Part shown: positions 1 through 5,403 of the stretch, piece by piece
Position numbering within the stretch: the stretch's first letter is position 1
Layout of the letters: every line of letters begins with the position of its first letter
Source: JBOGGX01 sp050744245
GTDB lineage: Bacteria > Actinomycetota > Acidimicrobiia > Acidimicrobiales > JBOGGX01
DNA length: 10,118 bases
Assembly: GCA_050744245.1 (NCBI GenBank)
Contig: JBOGGX010000276.1
Coordinates: 1-10,118, forward strand
Direction: 5' to 3'
Translations under genes and position numbers: made by a program
Notes under the pieces: generated by a model
The model's database searches: none
What the model was told of the DNA's origin: nothing
What the model saw: the letters and a program-made list of their open reading frames with translations, nothing else

Positions 1-402
1 GTCGTGGCTGCGGCGGCGGCGCTGGTGGGGGCGGTCCTGGCGGTGGGGGTGCTGACCCGCCCGGGCGGCCCGGTCGGCGAGGAGGTCGCGCTGACCGGTC
101 CGGCCGGCGGGTCGGCCACGGCGACCGCCGTGCTCGAGCCCAGGGGCTGGGGCACCGACATCGCACTCGAGGTCGAGGGGCTCGAGCCGGGGACCGTGTA
201 CCAGATCTGGTTGCGTCGCAGTGACGACACACGGTTCGCCGCCGGCTCGTTCGTCGCCGTTCGCTCGACGGGCACGTTCCACGTCGACGCCGCCTCTGCG
301 CTCCAGGCCGACCAGGCTGCGGGCATCGGGATCAGCACCGGCGAGGAGACCGTGCTCTACGGCCACCTCGAGGGCGCACCCGATCCGCCCGAGCCCGAGT
401 AG
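1..402 (+). CDS. Anti-sigma factor, RskA-like C-terminal domain (5' end outside window)
   Basis: The frame is open at the left edge and ends with TAG at 400-402, so this is the C-terminal ~133 residues of a longer protein. It starts with a hydrophobic Ala/Val/Leu/Gly stretch of about 17 residues, which reads as a single membrane helix. A compact domain of about 110 residues follows, with the pattern GLEPGTVYQIWLRR, then an AAGSF segment, a GTFHVD strand and a late VLYG. This matches the extracytoplasmic C-terminal domain of anti-sigma-K (RskA) type proteins, which hold an ECF sigma factor at the membrane through an N-terminal cytoplasmic zinc-finger or sigma-binding domain. That N-terminal part, and the partner sigma gene usually just upstream, would lie outside the window. 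The acidic Pro-rich tail (PDPPEPE) looks natural. Family assignment is by fold pattern only; the sigma factor partner is unknown. Confidence 0.72.
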   Translation, partial: VVAAAAALVGAVLAVGVLTRPGGPVGEEVALTGPAGGSATATAVLEPRGWGTDIALEVEGLEPGTVYQIWLRRSDDTRFAAGSFVAVRSTGTFHVDAASALQADQAAGIGISTGEETVLYGHLEGAPDPPEPE

Positions 403-407
403 CTTGG

Positions 408-1400
408 CTACACCGAGATCTCGGCCAGCTCGGCCTCGGCCTCCTCGGTGCCCTCGCCCGCCTCGGCCGCGGCGGTGGACAGGCCGGCCGCGGCCTCGAG
501 GACCTTGATGCGCCGCTCGACCTGCATGAGGGCGTAGTCGCGGAAGTTGATGAGCATGCGCCCGGCGACGTCGGCCTCGTCGAGCTGTTCGGGCGGGACC
601 AGCACCAGCTCCTCGCTGAAGTAGAAGTCGCGCAGCTCGAACATGCGGTCGCGGGCGACGCCGATGAGGTCGGGCCGGGCGGCCAGGATGCGGCGGGCCA
701 GGTAGGTGCCGTAGGTGATGTGCCGCGACTCGTCCTTGCGGATCCACGACAGGCCCTCGCGCAGGCCGGGCAACACGCCGAGCGACTCGAACAGCTCGCC
801 CCACACCTTGTAGCCGGCGTTGGCCAGGCAGCCCTCGACGAACTGGTTGTAGGTGACCGAGGCGTCGAGGAACGCCTCGGGGGACCGATCGGTGAGCAGC
901 CGTCGCATCGACCGGGGCAGCTCGCGCTCGAACATGCCGTTGGTGCGTTGGCGATCCGGCGGCTCGAGACCGTTCTCGTGCATGCGCTGGTCGTTGAGCC
1001 GCTCCATGGCGAAGATGTCGACGTCGACCGCGGTGAACCACCGCCGGAAGAAGTCGACGTGCTTGGCCTCCTCGAAGGTGAAGCTGGTGAGGTAGATGGC
1101 CTCCTCGAGCCGGCCCTCGTCGGCGACCGCCATGAGCAGGGGGACGATGTCGAGGGTGACGCCCTCCTCGCCGACCATGAAGCCCCGGGCGAGCCCGCTC
1201 ACGGCCAGCTGGGCGTCCTCGGGCATGGCGGCCCACTGGGCCTTGTCCTCGCTGAAATCGATGGTCGCGGGATCCCAGAAGAACTGCTTCGCCTTCTCCC
1301 ACAGCGTCCAGGGCACGCTGTCGGTCCGGACCGGCTTTAGCGAACCCCATTCGTCGGCCCGCCGCGCCACCTCGTCCAGGGCCGTCTCGATCTGCGCCAT
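408..1400 (-). CDS. R2-like ligand-binding oxidase (R2lox family; ribonucleotide reductase beta-like)
   Basis: The product is a 330-residue ferritin-like diiron-fold protein. ATG at 1400 is chosen as start because GGGAGG lies 5 bases upstream; an in-frame GTG at 1406 overlaps that site. Numbered from this ATG, the metal ligands are Glu78 (in VGEEGVT), Glu111 and His114 (FEEAKH), Glu189 (FVEGC), Glu224 and His227 (DESRH). Val81 and Tyr184 (VTYNQFVE) correspond to the pair that forms the Tyr-Val ether crosslink in R2lox proteins such as Mycobacterium tuberculosis Rv0233, which carry a Mn/Fe cofactor and bind a long-chain fatty-acid-like ligand. The FWDPATIDF segment near residue 44 is also typical. 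These enzymes are thought to be oxidases, not ribonucleotide reductase subunits; their substrate is unknown. The stretch between Glu111 and Glu189 is about 12 residues longer than I recall for Rv0233. No nrdA-like gene is nearby. It converges on the anti-sigma gene with 5 bases between stops. Confidence 0.9.
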   Translation of the reverse strand: MAQIETALDEVARRADEWGSLKPVRTDSVPWTLWEKAKQFFWDPATIDFSEDKAQWAAMPEDAQLAVSGLARGFMVGEEGVTLDIVPLLMAVADEGRLEEAIYLTSFTFEEAKHVDFFRRWFTAVDVDIFAMERLNDQRMHENGLEPPDRQRTNGMFERELPRSMRRLLTDRSPEAFLDASVTYNQFVEGCLANAGYKVWGELFESLGVLPGLREGLSWIRKDESRHITYGTYLARRILAARPDLIGVARDRMFELRDFYFSEELVLVPPEQLDEADVAGRMLINFRDYALMQVERRIKVLEAAAGLSTAAAEAGEGTEEAEAELAEISV

Positions 1401-1405
1401 TGCCA

Positions 1406-1411
1406 CCTCCC
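1406..1411 (-). promoter_or_regulatory. Ribosome binding site of the R2lox gene
   Basis: Read on the minus strand, GGGAGG sits 5 bases before the ATG at 1400. The alternative GTG at 1406 would overlap this site, so it decides the start in favour of ATG 1400. Confidence 0.7.
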
Positions 1412-1412
1412 G

Positions 1413-1427
1413 CTCGGGTTACCCGAG
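1413..1427. promoter_or_regulatory. Palindrome in the R2lox leader, candidate operator
   Basis: CTCGGG-TTA-CCCGAG is a perfect 6-base-arm inverted repeat of 15 bases. It falls in the predicted transcript start/leader of the minus-strand R2lox gene, just upstream of its ribosome binding site. GGTTAC within it recurs at 1433-1438, where it overlaps the predicted -10 box. A repressor site is the simplest reading. A small RNA hairpin in the leader is the alternative. Confidence 0.4.
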
Positions 1428-1430
1428 GGT

Positions 1431-1460
1431 AGGTTACGGCCGGGGCGACCGCCACGTTCA
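1431..1460 (-). promoter_or_regulatory. Predicted promoter of the R2lox gene
   Basis: On the minus strand, TGAACG (1460-1455) and TAACCT (1436-1431) are spaced by 18 bases. TAACCT fits the actinobacterial TANNNT -10 pattern. Transcription would start near 1424, giving a leader of about 24 bases that contains the ribosome binding site. The -35 match is weak. Confidence 0.4.
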
Positions 1461-1504
1461 GGCGCGGCGGGCGGGCCGGGTGGCGAAGTTCACAGCAAAC
1501 TCGC

Positions 1505-1534
1505 TTTATCACAAGCGTCAACTTTCGTTAACGT
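1505..1534 (+). promoter_or_regulatory. Predicted promoter for a leaderless ABC transporter mRNA
   Basis: TAACGT at 1529-1534 fits TANNNT and ends 6 bases before the GTG start at 1541. That is the spacing expected if transcription begins at or next to the start codon. No Shine-Dalgarno sequence is visible before the GTG. The surrounding 40 bases are distinctly AT-rich for this window. The -10 lies inside the 8-base palindrome CGTTAACG (1526-1533). A -35 candidate TTTATC at 1505-1510 (spacer 18) is poor. Confidence 0.45.
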
Positions 1535-1540
1535 GCGCCG

Positions 1541-3397
1541 GTGACCGCGGCCGACCCATCGACCGACGCGCCTCCGGAAGCGCCGACGTCGCAGGGGCGC
1601 ATGCTCCGGCGGGGCGTCACGGTGATGGCGAGGATGATCGCCCTCCACCCGGTGCCGTTCTCGATCGGGGTCTTCGGCGCCACCGTGTACGGCGTCATGA
1701 CCGTGGCCTCGTCGTGGGCGCTGGGCCGGGTCACCGACAAGGTCATCCTGCCCCGGTTCGAGGAGGGCGATGTGGCCACGGCGACCGTGGTGGCCGGCCT
1801 GGCCCTCATTGTCGGCGTCGGTCTGGCCAAGGCGGCCGGCATCGTGACCCGGCGGGTCGGCGCCACGATCGCGGTGGCCCGCATTGGCGCCACCCTCCGG
1901 TCCAGGGTCGTGTCCCGCTACACCCACGTGCCGTACGAGTTCCATCAGCGGACGCCGACCGGCCAACTGCTCGCCCACGCCGACTCCGACGTCGTCGCCG
2001 CGGCCGAGTCGTTGTCGCCCGTGCCGTTCTCGCTGGGGGTGCTCGTCATCCTGGTGACGACGATGATCTGGCTGCTCGTGACCGACCCCTGGCTGGCGCT
2101 CGTCGGGCTGACGATCTTCCCGCTCATCATCGGGCTCAACCTGTTCTACCAGCGGGTCGTCGAGCGTCCGGTCGAGGAGGTCCAGGAACGGGTGGCCGGC
2201 GTCTCGACGGTGGCCCACGAGAGCTTCGACGGCGCCCTCACCGTGAAGGCGCTCGGCGCCGAGCGGCTGGAAGGGGACCGCTTCGGGGCGTCGGCCGAAC
2301 GGCTGCGTGACGCCAAGATCCGGGTCGCCACGCTGCGGGCCACGTTCGAGACCGTGCTCGACGCGGTGCCCACGGTCGCCATCGTGGCCGTGATCGCGGT
2401 GGGGGCGTGGCGAGTGGAGTCGGGCGCGGTCACGGTCGGGACCGTGGTCGGGTTCGTCAGCCTGTTCACCCTGCTCACCTGGCCGCTCCGCCTGATCGCC
2501 TATGTGCTCGGCGACATGCCCAGGGCCGTGGTCGGCTACGACCGGCTGATGCGGGTGCTGGCCGAGCCGCCGCACCCCAGGCATGGCCTTACCCCCGCGG
2601 TCGCCAACGGATCCGGCCCCGCCGACGTCGGGGCCCATGTCGAGGTGGAAGGGGTCAGCTTCGGCTACGAGGACGGCGAGCCGGTGATCCACGACGTGAC
2701 GATCGACATCCAGCCGGGTCGTCGGGTGGCCGTGGTCGGTCCGACCGGCTCGGGCAAGTCATCGCTGATGCTCCTGGTTGCCGGGCTGCTCACGCCGCAG
2801 CGCGGCCACATCGGTATCGACGGCCGCGACCTGGCCGACCACACGGTCGAGGAGCTGCGAGCCATCGTCGGCATCGCGTTCCAGGAGGCCTTCCTCTTCG
2901 GCGACACGGTGGAGGAGAACATCACCCTCGGCGACGACGACTCGGCGATGATGGAGGCGGCCCTGCTGGCCGGGGCGCACGAGTTCGTGAGCCGGCTGGC
3001 CGAGGGGTACCGCACGGTGGTCGGCGAACGGGGCGCGACCCTGTCGGGTGGTCAGCGTCAGCGGGTGGCGCTGGCCCGGGCCCTGGCTCGCGAGCCGCGC
3101 CTGCTCCTGCTCGACGACGCCACCTCGGCGGTCGACCCGACCACCGAGGCGACGATCCTCGGCCGGCTGTCCGACCGGCTCGCGGCGACCACGACGCTCA
3201 TCGTGGCCAACCGGCCGTCGACAATCGCCCTGGCCGACGAGGTCATCTACATGGAGGAGGGCCGGGTCGTCGACCACGGCCGGCATGACGAGCTGCTGGC
3301 CCGGTGCCACGGCTACGAGCAGCTGGTGAGGGCGTATGAGCTCGACCGGGCCGACCGGGAGGCACACGTGCCGGCGCCGGCGGGGCCAGCATCGTGA
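1541..3397 (+). CDS. ABC exporter half-transporter, degenerate-ATP-site subunit (TMD-NBD)
   Basis: The product is 618 residues and starts with GTG. The membrane domain (about residues 37-325) has six hydrophobic segments near 37-60, 78-98, 160-180, 184-202, 275-289 and 297-323. The nucleotide-binding domain follows: Walker A GPTGSGKSS at 400-408, Q-loop Gln448, signature LSGGQ at 501-505, Walker B LLLLDD at 521-526, D-loop SAVD at 529-532. The catalytic Glu after Walker B is Asp526 and the switch His is Asn557 (in IVANRPST). Together with the next gene, whose pattern is complementary, this marks one half of a heterodimeric type IV exporter in which only one of two ATP sites hydrolyses efficiently (TM287/288 is the studied model). 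Substrate is not predictable; such pairs export drugs, lipids or peptides. It ends four residues after a PAPAGP tail, where a repeat element has supplied its present stop codon. Confidence 0.93.
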   Translation: MTAADPSTDAPPEAPTSQGRMLRRGVTVMARMIALHPVPFSIGVFGATVYGVMTVASSWALGRVTDKVILPRFEEGDVATATVVAGLALIVGVGLAKAAGIVTRRVGATIAVARIGATLRSRVVSRYTHVPYEFHQRTPTGQLLAHADSDVVAAAESLSPVPFSLGVLVILVTTMIWLLVTDPWLALVGLTIFPLIIGLNLFYQRVVERPVEEVQERVAGVSTVAHESFDGALTVKALGAERLEGDRFGASAERLRDAKIRVATLRATFETVLDAVPTVAIVAVIAVGAWRVESGAVTVGTVVGFVSLFTLLTWPLRLIAYVLGDMPRAVVGYDRLMRVLAEPPHPRHGLTPAVANGSGPADVGAHVEVEGVSFGYEDGEPVIHDVTIDIQPGRRVAVVGPTGSGKSSLMLLVAGLLTPQRGHIGIDGRDLADHTVEELRAIVGIAFQEAFLFGDTVEENITLGDDDSAMMEAALLAGAHEFVSRLAEGYRTVVGERGATLSGGQRQRVALARALAREPRLLLLDDATSAVDPTTEATILGRLSDRLAATTTLIVANRPSTIALADEVIYMEEGRVVDHGRHDELLARCHGYEQLVRAYELDRADREAHVPAPAGPAS

Positions 3398-3490
3398 GCG
3401 AGCGCAGCGAGCGAACGGGGCCCGGGCGAGTGAGCGCCAGCGAGCCGTCCGGGGATGGGGTCTGGGGGCGCAGCCCCCAGCGGCCAGCAT
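3384..3490 (+). repeat. Short repeat-rich intergenic element bounded by a 9-base direct repeat
   Basis: GGCCAGCAT occurs at 3384-3392 and again at 3482-3490, bracketing 89 bases unlike the flanking coding sequence. The left half holds two imperfect direct repeats: GTGAGCG at 3394-3400 and 3430-3436, each followed by CAGCGAGC (3405-3412, 3438-3445) and a G/C run. The right half holds a perfect hairpin, CTGGGGGC-GCA-GCCCCCAG (3462-3480). Deleting 3393-3490 joins the neighbouring genes in a 4-base ATGA stop/start overlap. The element therefore looks like a REP/MITE-like insertion with target duplication. It encodes no recognisable product. Because the arms are GC-rich, a 9-base match alone would be weak evidence. 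The restored overlap is what makes it persuasive. Confidence 0.6.
3462..3480 (+). repeat. Perfect GC-rich hairpin within the intergenic element
   Basis: Eight-base arms (CTGGGGGC / GCCCCCAG) flank a GCA loop, 8 bases before the start codon of the second ABC gene. There is no T-run, so it is not a standard intrinsic terminator. In the transcript it would sit next to ATG 3489 and could hinder initiation there. Confidence 0.6.
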
Positions 3491-5306
3491 GAGCGACGCC
3501 GAGTTCGCCAACCAGACCCGGGTGGAGCCGGGGGAGACCATGGCCATCCTCAGGCGAGGATGGAAGGCCAGCCCCGAGCTGCGCGACGGGGTCAAGCTGA
3601 CCCTGTTCCTCGCCTTCATCGGCGCCGGCGGCCGGGTGGTGGTCCCGATCATCGTCCAGCAGGCCATCGACCGGGGCCTGGCCGACGACGGTGTCAAGGC
3701 CGGCACCATCGCGGCCCTGGGCGGGGCGGCGCTGGTGGTGGTCGCCATCACCACCGTGGCCAATCGGTTCACGCTGGCGCGGCTGGCTCGCTCGTCGGAG
3801 CGGGCGCTGTACCGCCTCCGCACCCGGGCCTTCGACCACGTCCATCAGCTCAGCCTCCGTCAGAACAACGAGGAGCAGCGAGGCGTGCTGGTGTCGCGGG
3901 TGACCTCCGACGTCGAGACGCTCAGCCGCTTCTTCGAGTGGGGCGGCGTGGCCTGGCTGGTGAACGGGCTCATGGTCGTCGTGGTCGCCATCACCATGCT
4001 CGTCTACAACTGGACGCTCGGGCTGATCTCGATCGTGGCCGTGATCCCGCTGGGGCTCATCATGCGCAGCCTCCAGAAGCGGATGCTGGCCGCGTGGGAC
4101 CTGGTCCGCACCCGGGTGGGCGAGATGCTCTCGGCCGTCTCCGAGTCGGTCATGGGGGCCGCGGTCATCCGTGGCTTCGGCGTCGAGGACCGCACCATCG
4201 TCAAGACCGACGAGGCGATCCACGAGCAGAAGAGCTCCTTCATCCGGGCCGGGGTGCTGTCGGCCGTGCTGTTCCCGTCGGGCGAGGCGTTCGCCTCGCT
4301 CACGGTGGCCGCGGTCGTGCTCGCCGGGGTGATCATCGGCCCGGAGTCCGGGCTCACCACCGGCGTCCTGATTGCCTTCCTGTTCCTGGTCACCCTGTTC
4401 CTCGAGCCGGTGGCCGAGTTCACCGAGATCCTCGACATGACCCAGACCGCGGTGGCCGGCTGGCGCAAGGTGCTCGACCTGCTCGACACCCCGCTCGACG
4501 TCGCCGACCCTGAGCCCGGCGTCGAGCTGCCGGCGGCGCCGCCGCAGGTGGTGTTCGACGAGGTGTCCTTCGAGTACCTGCCCGGCGTGCCGGTGCTGCG
4601 CGCCGTGTCGGCCGTGGCCGAGCCTGGGGCGCAGGTCGCGATCGTCGGGGCCACCGGGTCGGGCAAGTCGACCCTGGCGCAGCTGCTGGTGCGGCTGGCC
4701 GACCCGAGCGCGGGCCGCATCCTCGTCCACGACGTCGACATCCGCGATGTCAAGCTGGCGTCGCTGCGGCGGCGGCTCATGCTGGTCCCCCAGGAGACGT
4801 TCCTGTTCGACGCCACCATCGCCGAGAACGTGCGCTTCGCATCGCCCGATGCGTCCGGTGACGACGTGTTCCTCGCCTTCCTCGAGCTCGGGCTCGACGA
4901 CTGGGTCGACGGACTGCCGCACGGGCTCGAGACCGTGGTGGGCGAGCGGGGCGAGCACCTGTCGGTGGGCGAGCGTCAGCTGGTGGCGCTGGCCCGGGCC
5001 TACCTGGCCAACCCGGGTTGCCTGATCCTCGACGAGGCCACCGCCGCGGTCGACCCCGCCACCGAGACCCGCATCTCCCGTGCGCTCGAGAGCCTGTCGA
5101 GGGGCAGGACGTCGATCACGATCGCCCACCGGCTGGCCACCGCCGAACGCTCGGACCAGGTGCTGGTGCTCGACCAGGGCGTGCTGGTGGAGGCGGGCAC
5201 CCACGCCGAGCTGCTCGCCCGTGACGGCGCCTACGCCGCCCTTCATCGCAGCTGGCTCGACGCCTCGGCCTCGGTGGCCGCCGAGTCCGCCGCCACGATC
5301 ACCTGA
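3489..5306 (+). CDS. ABC exporter half-transporter, catalytic-site subunit (TMD-NBD)
   Basis: The product is 605 residues from ATG 3489. That start has no Shine-Dalgarno sequence and probably once relied on overlap with the upstream gene. ATG 3540 (588 residues), preceded by GGGGGAG at 4-base spacing, is a credible present-day alternative. Six membrane segments span roughly residues 36-308. The nucleotide-binding domain has Walker A GATGSGKST (387-395), Q-loop Gln435, signature LSVGE (491-495), Walker B CLILDE (511-516) with the catalytic Glu516, and switch His547 (TIAHRLAT). The signature departs from LSGGQ, and the first subunit has the normal signature but lacks Glu and His. Paired head-to-tail, the two give one consensus and one degenerate ATP site, as in TM287/288-type heterodimers. 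Membrane exporter; substrate unknown. Its last codons and stop fall inside a 21-base sequence repeated after fdhA. Confidence 0.93.
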   Translation: MSDAEFANQTRVEPGETMAILRRGWKASPELRDGVKLTLFLAFIGAGGRVVVPIIVQQAIDRGLADDGVKAGTIAALGGAALVVVAITTVANRFTLARLARSSERALYRLRTRAFDHVHQLSLRQNNEEQRGVLVSRVTSDVETLSRFFEWGGVAWLVNGLMVVVVAITMLVYNWTLGLISIVAVIPLGLIMRSLQKRMLAAWDLVRTRVGEMLSAVSESVMGAAVIRGFGVEDRTIVKTDEAIHEQKSSFIRAGVLSAVLFPSGEAFASLTVAAVVLAGVIIGPESGLTTGVLIAFLFLVTLFLEPVAEFTEILDMTQTAVAGWRKVLDLLDTPLDVADPEPGVELPAAPPQVVFDEVSFEYLPGVPVLRAVSAVAEPGAQVAIVGATGSGKSTLAQLLVRLADPSAGRILVHDVDIRDVKLASLRRRLMLVPQETFLFDATIAENVRFASPDASGDDVFLAFLELGLDDWVDGLPHGLETVVGERGEHLSVGERQLVALARAYLANPGCLILDEATAAVDPATETRISRALESLSRGRTSITIAHRLATAERSDQVLVLDQGVLVEAGTHAELLARDGAYAALHRSWLDASASVAAESAATIT

Positions 5307-5308
5307 CC
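5288..5308 (+). repeat. 21-base direct repeat, left copy (end of ABC gene)
   Basis: This 21-base sequence, starting CGCCGCCACGATC and ending ACCTGACC, is identical to 10022-10042. The left copy encodes the last residues and the stop codon of the second ABC gene. The sequences upstream of both copies differ at once; downstream they share only a loose GGCGGC. Such a match is very unlikely by chance within 10 kb, even at high GC. Confidence 0.75.
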
Positions 5309-5316
5309 CGGGCGGC

Positions 5317-5344
5317 ACCCGACAACGTCATCCTCGGGTACAGT
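5317..5344 (+). promoter_or_regulatory. Predicted promoter and operator of the alcohol dehydrogenase operon
   Basis: TACAGT at 5339-5344 fits the TANNNT -10 pattern, with transcription expected near 5351 and a leader of about 50 bases. No good -35 is present. Instead the inverted repeat ACCCGA (5317-5322) and TCGGGT (5334-5339) occupies that region with an 11-base spacer. A weak -35 overlapped by an inverted repeat is what an activator-dependent promoter would look like. The NarL-type regulator encoded two genes downstream is the obvious candidate, by inference only. Confidence 0.4.
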
Positions 5345-5388
5345 CCTGTTGGGTTCGATTCGAGGGGAGGCTGGGCCCGACGGCAGCC

Positions 5389-5396
5389 GGAGGGGG
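5389..5396 (+). promoter_or_regulatory. Ribosome binding site of the iron-type alcohol dehydrogenase
   Basis: GGAGGGGG lies 7 bases before ATG 5404. It supports that start over the GTG at 5485, which has no such site although it would give the more usual N-terminus of the family. Confidence 0.7.
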
Positions 5397-5403
5397 CACA
5401 TCC

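Noticed and set aside
720..1340. Plus-strand open frame opposite the R2lox gene
   Set aside because: It has no domain pattern, and the minus-strand protein shows all metal ligands and a good ribosome site.
3462..3480. Hairpin as an intrinsic terminator between the ABC genes
   Set aside because: There is no T-run after it, and terminating here would separate two obligate partner subunits. It is better explained as part of the inserted element.
3336..3488. Extending the second ABC gene upstream to ATG 3336
   Set aside because: It would overlap the first gene by 60 bases and read through the repeat element, adding a 51-residue Arg-rich segment unlike this family.
3243..5318. Very long minus-strand open frame opposite the ABC genes (also 1490-2692 and 2759-3823)
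   Set aside because: The translations are low-complexity, rich in Arg/His/Gly/Asp, with no recognisable domain. They lie opposite genes with full motif sets, and high GC at third positions produces such antisense frames.
5352..5361. GGTTCGATTC, resembling a tRNA T-arm
   Set aside because: There are no matching acceptor, D or anticodon arms around it, and it lies in the short leader of the alcohol dehydrogenase gene.
5080..5403. Extending the alcohol dehydrogenase frame upstream into the ABC gene
   Set aside because: The extra residues are an out-of-frame reading of the ABC nucleotide-binding domain; ATG 5404 has a proper ribosome site.
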